From NCBI GenBank assembly GCA_037179335.1, contig JAKZHN010000001.1, positions 682,001 through 746,000 on the forward strand: a stretch of 64,000 nucleotides of DNA, in the 5' to 3' direction. The notes under the pieces were generated by a model, which saw only the letters and a program-made list of their open reading frames with translations, ran no database searches and had not been told where the DNA came from. The position numbers were made by a program, and so were the translations under genes. The stretch is from Cyclaneusma minus (taxonomy: Eukaryota; Ascomycota; Leotiomycetes; Marthamycetales; Marthamycetaceae). This document shows, piece after piece, positions 60,000-64,000 of this stretch. Position 1 is the first letter of the stretch. Each line of letters starts with the position of its first letter.

Positions 60000-61104
60000 G
60001 AGTGGGTAAGTAAGGCTACGACCACCGTGCTTTGGCTTGTTTACTTCATGACAGTTCGGTTCGAGAAGACTTTTCTGGAAGCAACTGCACACATCTGCCA
60101 AGACAAAACATTGCCAGTTGGTGTCAATTGGAAGGTTCGCGATATCTAAAGAACCCACAGGACCAGAAGCTATTAGATTAGTACTGCAGCGAAATGTCTC
60201 AGAACCTCTCCATGGGAGGTTTATGCTTCTTGGCGAATGAATCTTTGAAAATATTCAACTCGCATCACCTGGTTTCCGAGACTATGGAAACAATTAACAA
60301 ATGGATTGTATGATGGCAAATCACCTGGTAAGATCAATCAGACACAACGTCACGAGCTACTTCCCATTCTCAGCTTGCTTCCTTTCTGTTAGCGAAGAAA
60401 GGGGCCTTGGCCGCTTTGCAGCTGGCTGAGTTGACCAGCCATTAGCAACGTACGTAAGGAGCAGCATAGATATTTGTACAAGGAAGAATGGAGGGAAGAG
60501 GGAAGAAATGGAGTAACTGACAGTTTGAGTTGATGATGAAGAGAAAGGGGGAAAGGGGAGAGAAAATCAGTTGTTATGGTCAATAGTCAGCCGTGCCGTC
60601 AAGCACCGGGCAATGCACTGTCAGGTGATGCCTCCCACAAAAGATCGCGTCGTTTTTGGCCTATCTCAAGTATGCAAAGCTTACTAGGTCCCAACCTTAA
60701 CGAGGGATCGAGACCGTGAATCGATTAAACAGAGATTCTCCTCCACTTTTTCTAGAGCTCGGGCCTTATATAGTGATGGTAGATTATTTAGCGCGCTAAC
60801 CATGACTTTGAACAACATCGAGCGCTTTTATACACACCACGAACCCACCGTCCACATCGCGATATCTCCCTATCAGGCTATCACTCGCCACTGCGCTCTC
60901 GAAACAAAGTGGCATACGGGCTTTGGACCTTTGATCTGGATCAGACACTGGCTATCCCTGCAACCTCCACACGCTGTAAGTCTCAGTCAACACCACAAGC
61001 CAGCTCTCCAGCTCTTGCCCCTACTGCCATAATTCTTGGCCACTTCAACCCGTTGCCCAAAAGGAATCTTACTAACCCCATTGGCTTACCATTAGACAAC
61101 AATC
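60000..61104. other. Intergenic, no supported gene
   Basis: Short frames at 60389-60583 (minus) and 60802-61133 (plus) show no motif. A purine/pyrimidine-biased stretch lies at about 60480-60570. I see nothing else. Confidence 0.4.
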
Positions 61105-62196
61105 ATGCCAGCATTCAGATGCGGAAACAGTAGGAATGGCCATAGAGCCTGCGACCGAGGCACACAATGTGGTCGTTATACCAGAGATGGGCGCCCAAAC
61201 ACATGTGCTTATCCTCAAGCATCGCAATCTCGTGCGAGAAGGAACCTTCGACGAGCTTGCCAGCCAGCCAATACTTCTCTCCCGACGCATGCTACCGACC
61301 AGACTTCTCAGAGCAGCAATGAGGCCAATGCTTCTCCCTCAATGACTACGCCTAGCAGTACCACGCATGGTAATAAAGATACCGGTACTCTCTTTCCGAC
61401 ATCCGCTCCATACACCACGAGGCAAAGCGGCGGCGGAACCCAGACTTCCCTTGCCTCCGGAAACACCGCACATGGCTACGAGAACGCGAAAACCTCATCT
61501 CCCGCTTCGGATAACCCGGTACAGAGCAGAGCCGCAGCTCAGATTCCCCTGTCGATGACCGCATGCGGAAACATCGCACACAGCTACGAGGACGACAATA
61601 CTTCCCTCTCGTCGCTCGCTCCGAAGACCATCGCGGAAAGCAGCGAGCAGGCTCATAGCCCCTTCGAGGTAGCTTCACCCACCGAATCTGATCAACTCGA
61701 CGGCAATAGCAAGCAGCTGGGTCACCCAATCCCACTGGCCTTGATTCTCTTCATCAATTCAAGCTTCCATGGTGTTGACGAATGGATGTTCCGCGGCCTT
61801 ACGCAGATGTTCAGGGTCATAACCACTGAGCGAGCCTCCGGCATGCCCCACAAAGTTGTCATCGTCGCCGACTCATTCTACCCCATCGGCAGAAAGACTG
61901 CCAAGCATTACCCCTGTTGGGACAATAACAATCACAGTGGCTTCACCACTATGCTCCGAATCAACGAGCCGCAAATGCCTCTTGCGAATTCCCTTGCCGC
62001 TGCCATACATCGGATAGCTCTGGAACTTCGTTCCCCGGCCGTGGAAATCCAAGATGGCAAATTCAGCATCACCGTCGAGCTCAAAAGCGACCCTTCAACT
62101 ACGATTCTCATCTTCGATGCGAGATTTCCAGTGGTGTCGTCGGCCTTCGACTTCGACGACGTCAAAGTCTATCCCGCGGGAAGTGGAAATGAGTGA
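61105..62196 (+). CDS. Orphan protein with Ser/Thr-rich linker, 363 aa
   Basis: A single open frame starting MPAFRCGNSRNGHRACDRGT. The first 40 residues have four Cys followed by TCAYP; this recalls the end of a Zn2Cys6 cluster, but the spacing (C-x9-C-x5-C-x11-C) does not fit, so at most it is a remnant or look-alike. Residues 50-205 are Ser, Thr, Ala and Gln rich, with three partly repeated segments (GNTAHGYENAKTS, GNIAHSYEDDNTS and similar). Residues 210-350 form a compact region (LALILFINSSFHGVDEWMFR, KVVIVADSFYPIG, SITVELKSDPSTTILIFDARF) that could be a folded domain I do not recognise. Coding is supported by frame length and the amphipathic C-terminal region. A missed intron near the start is possible. 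Confidence 0.5.
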   Translation: MPAFRCGNSRNGHRACDRGTQCGRYTRDGRPNTCAYPQASQSRARRNLRRACQPANTSLPTHATDQTSQSSNEANASPSMTTPSSTTHGNKDTGTLFPTSAPYTTRQSGGGTQTSLASGNTAHGYENAKTSSPASDNPVQSRAAAQIPLSMTACGNIAHSYEDDNTSLSSLAPKTIAESSEQAHSPFEVASPTESDQLDGNSKQLGHPIPLALILFINSSFHGVDEWMFRGLTQMFRVITTERASGMPHKVVIVADSFYPIGRKTAKHYPCWDNNNHSGFTTMLRINEPQMPLANSLAAAIHRIALELRSPAVEIQDGKFSITVELKSDPSTTILIFDARFPVVSSAFDFDDVKVYPAGSGNE

Positions 62197-62229
62197 CGGA
62201 GTATGGGGAGCATAGGGGAGCATCAAGAG

Positions 62230-62465
62230 GTGGTGAAAGCAGCTATCGAGACTGTCAATGGCATCGCGACGACTGCTATCTTCCACGAGTGGCAGTCATA
62301 TGGTGTCTTTGAGACCAATGCTTTGGATCTTTTGGAAGGGGAGCACAGAGGAGGATCGAGAGACGGTGAAGGCGGCCATCGAGATTGTCAATGGCATCGC
62401 AATGGCTGATATCGTCCACGATTGGCAGTTATATCATGTCTTCAAGACTAGTCCTCGGGCCTGGT
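62230..62465 (+). repeat. 133-bp tandem duplication with coding-like but frame-shifted copies
   Basis: Copy 1 starts at about 62233 and copy 2 at about 62366. In its own frame each reads V-K-A-A-I-E-T/I-V-N-G-I-A, then HEWQSYGVFET or HDWQLYHVFKT. The copies are in different frames (offset 133, not a multiple of three). The changes between them are partly synonymous. This looks like the remains of a repeated exon, not an intact gene. Confidence 0.6.
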
Positions 62466-63194
62466 GATTGTAGGTGAGGGTCAGGTTTGGGGCATTGCTA
62501 GTAAGCCCATAGGCACCGACGCGGGCTGCTTTACTCCACTTTCCCACCACGCCAGATTCACCAACACCTCACAAGCCAGCAAGATGGCTCCTCCTTCTCT
62601 TCCTGGAGATCTCGAGTGTCTTCGAGTCACCCTCAACGCTGCCGAATCAGTCGACCTTGACCCCGTCATCAATCCCGCTTCATGAACATGAGCCCCAATG
62701 GCGTTGGCCGCGTTCTGATTTTAGCAAAGGGCGTGCGCGGGGCGAAGGAGATATGAAGAGAGCACGGTTGGCTCAAGCAATTGATTCGGTTTTGACACAA
62801 GGGCATGTAGTCTTCAATCCTTGCAAACTCTGGTTCGCCGCCTACACAAATGTGAAATCTAGATGTTGCTAAATCTCAGATAAATGGCTGGCCATATTCC
62901 CGATAGTGCAAGCTACCCCTGGACGCACGCTGCTTTTGTACGCCAAGGATCGATGAGGCCACCAAGTAGCACAACGCCTTGACTTGTTTGTTACTTGACA
63001 GTTCAGTCTAACACACGAATTCAGAGGTTCGTTTTCAAAAGCGTACTACATCTCCGAAACACCAAGTATTGATTTTTCATGCAACCGTCCGAAGTTTGTC
63101 AGCTACGGACAGCAATATACCCATCTACGCTTTTTTGGATCCCTGTAAAAACGAACTTTTTTGACCCCCTTAGGTATGTGCCAGCCGCGCACGT
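62466..63194. other. Intergenic, probable gene debris
   Basis: A short frame at 62584-62685 (MAPPSLPGDLECLRVTLNAA) is protein-like but ends after 33 codons; I do not recognise it. The rest shows nothing supportable. Confidence 0.3.
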
Positions 63195-64000
63195 TCAAGC
63201 AATGAACTCCTGCAACCCAAACAACGGCACACTACTATCACTCACACCCTGCACCGCCCCAAAACTGCCATCAAAGAATCCCGGCCCAACTCCAATCCCA
63301 GCCCCGACAGGCGGTGCAACAGCGCCAACCGGTGCCACACTACCAACCTGTGTCGCGGTCCCTAACCCAAGGGGGTTCAAAGCAGCAGCCGGTGTCATTG
63401 GCCATTTCCACAGCGACTCAAAATCAATCTCTCCCTCGCCGCCAGAATCGTGGTCCGAGCCAGTGTCTCGGCCGGTATTGAAGGCTCCCGAGAGATTCTG
63501 CAGATCGAGAAATGCTTCGAAGGATTCACGAGATCGAACGCTGGTTGCTGATTCGGGAACAGGGGGGTAAGCGGGCCCAGGAAGTGCTGTGGTCATTAGA
63601 GGCGGTGAAATTCTCTGCGGGGGAGGCGGTGCTGCTATGAGATCGGAGACTGGGATGGAGTGTCTGGGCGATGCTGAGGATGATGACTGGGAATATGTGG
63701 GGAGTGAGGGCCGCTCGCTGGTGAAGAGGTAGTTTAGTGACTCTTCGCGAGATGAGCTTTGGTCTGAGGGACGCCTTATGGAAGTTGGGGAAGCGTTGGA
63801 ATTTCGGCGATGGTTGACGTCGCGGAAGGTAGTGAGGATGTAGACGGCGCGGTGGAATGCTGGATCGGCGGTTCCGCAGTACTGCATGATGTAGATGGCT
63901 TTGTCGATACAGGAGGCACTGGCTGGGTTTTCATGTAGACGAGCAAAGTCGTTTGAGAGCAGAATTAAGGAGGCCGCGAAGATGAAATAGCTGCTCAATG
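63195..64000 (-). CDS. C-terminal part of a fungal-specific transcription factor (runs off the right edge)
   Basis: The frame is open to the edge; the first codon read as a start (63998) is TTG, so the true start lies beyond the window. The first 60 visible residues, SSYFIFAASLILLSNDFARL followed by CIDKAIYIMQYCGTADP and VYILTTFRDV, resemble the end of the fungal-specific transcription factor domain found in Zn2Cys6 regulators. The remaining 200 residues are a Ser/Pro/Gly-rich disordered tail with an acidic stretch (DHDSGGEGEIDFESLWKWP), which could be an activation domain. The DNA-binding domain is outside the window, so target genes cannot be inferred. Confidence 0.7.
   Translation of the reverse strand, partial: LSSYFIFAASLILLSNDFARLHENPASASCIDKAIYIMQYCGTADPAFHRAVYILTTFRDVNHRRNSNASPTSIRRPSDQSSSREESLNYLFTSERPSLPTYSQSSSSASPRHSIPVSDLIAAPPPPQRISPPLMTTALPGPAYPPVPESATSVRSRESFEAFLDLQNLSGAFNTGRDTGSDHDSGGEGEIDFESLWKWPMTPAAALNPLGLGTATQVGSVAPVGAVAPPVGAGIGVGPGFFDGSFGAVQGVSDSSVPLFGLQEFIA

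Noticed and set aside
61105..61220. Zn2Cys6 DNA-binding domain
   Set aside because: Cysteine spacing does not match C-x2-C-x6-C-x5-12-C-x2-C-x6-8-C and the basic Lys/Arg run is missing.

Overview
The window comes from a filamentous ascomycete (Pezizomycotina; a Dothideomycetes-type genome fits best). The genes have short GT-AG introns of 49-116 bp. They include an ascomycete-type LEU2, a SEC39, an NDUFS5 and a TRI12-type transporter. About half of the window is an AT-rich desert of decayed LTR retrotransposons, as in fungal genomes with AT/GC isochores.

Layout. (1) 1-15.2 kb, gene-rich: the 3' part of a disordered, charged protein gene; a conserved fungal protein gene (three exons, minus); NDUFS5 (minus) divergent from SEC39 (plus); an APH-fold kinase; and a conserved fungal gene broken by one in-frame TAG. 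(2) 15.2-20.7 kb, repeat transition zone: simple repeats, a degenerate array of about 12 units, a Ty3/Gypsy pol C-terminal relic and an LTR relic. (3) about 20.7-51.45 kb, the AT desert, about 16% GC where I counted by hand. It holds two opposed Ty1/Copia relics (23.48-28.98 kb plus; 32.36-37.64 kb minus), a pair of 200-bp direct repeats 8.0 kb apart (41.66/49.68 kb), a 0.7-kb element with 60-bp inverted repeats that escaped the mutation, and a 160-bp direct repeat lying on both borders of the desert. (4) 51.75-60 kb: a JmjC-like protein without its iron-binding histidines, LEU2 (five exons), two tandem-repeat families in the LEU2 upstream region, and a nine-exon TRI12-type MFS transporter. 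(5) 60-64 kb: an orphan Ser/Thr-rich ORF, a broken tandem duplication and the 3' end of a probable fungal transcription factor gene.

The genes do not form a pathway cluster; most are housekeeping or scattered accessory genes. Two observations stand out. First, the AT desert carries C-to-T/G-to-A hypermutation, but its context is not classic RIP: CpA is not preferentially lost, while surviving C lies in GpC about five times more often than expected. Second, the LEU2 upstream region is a tandem array in which two units hold a perfect CCGG-NN-CCGG palindrome, the known Leu3 site, next to repeated TATA-like motifs. I found no CRISPR array, no rRNA and no convincing tRNA. All counts were made by hand.
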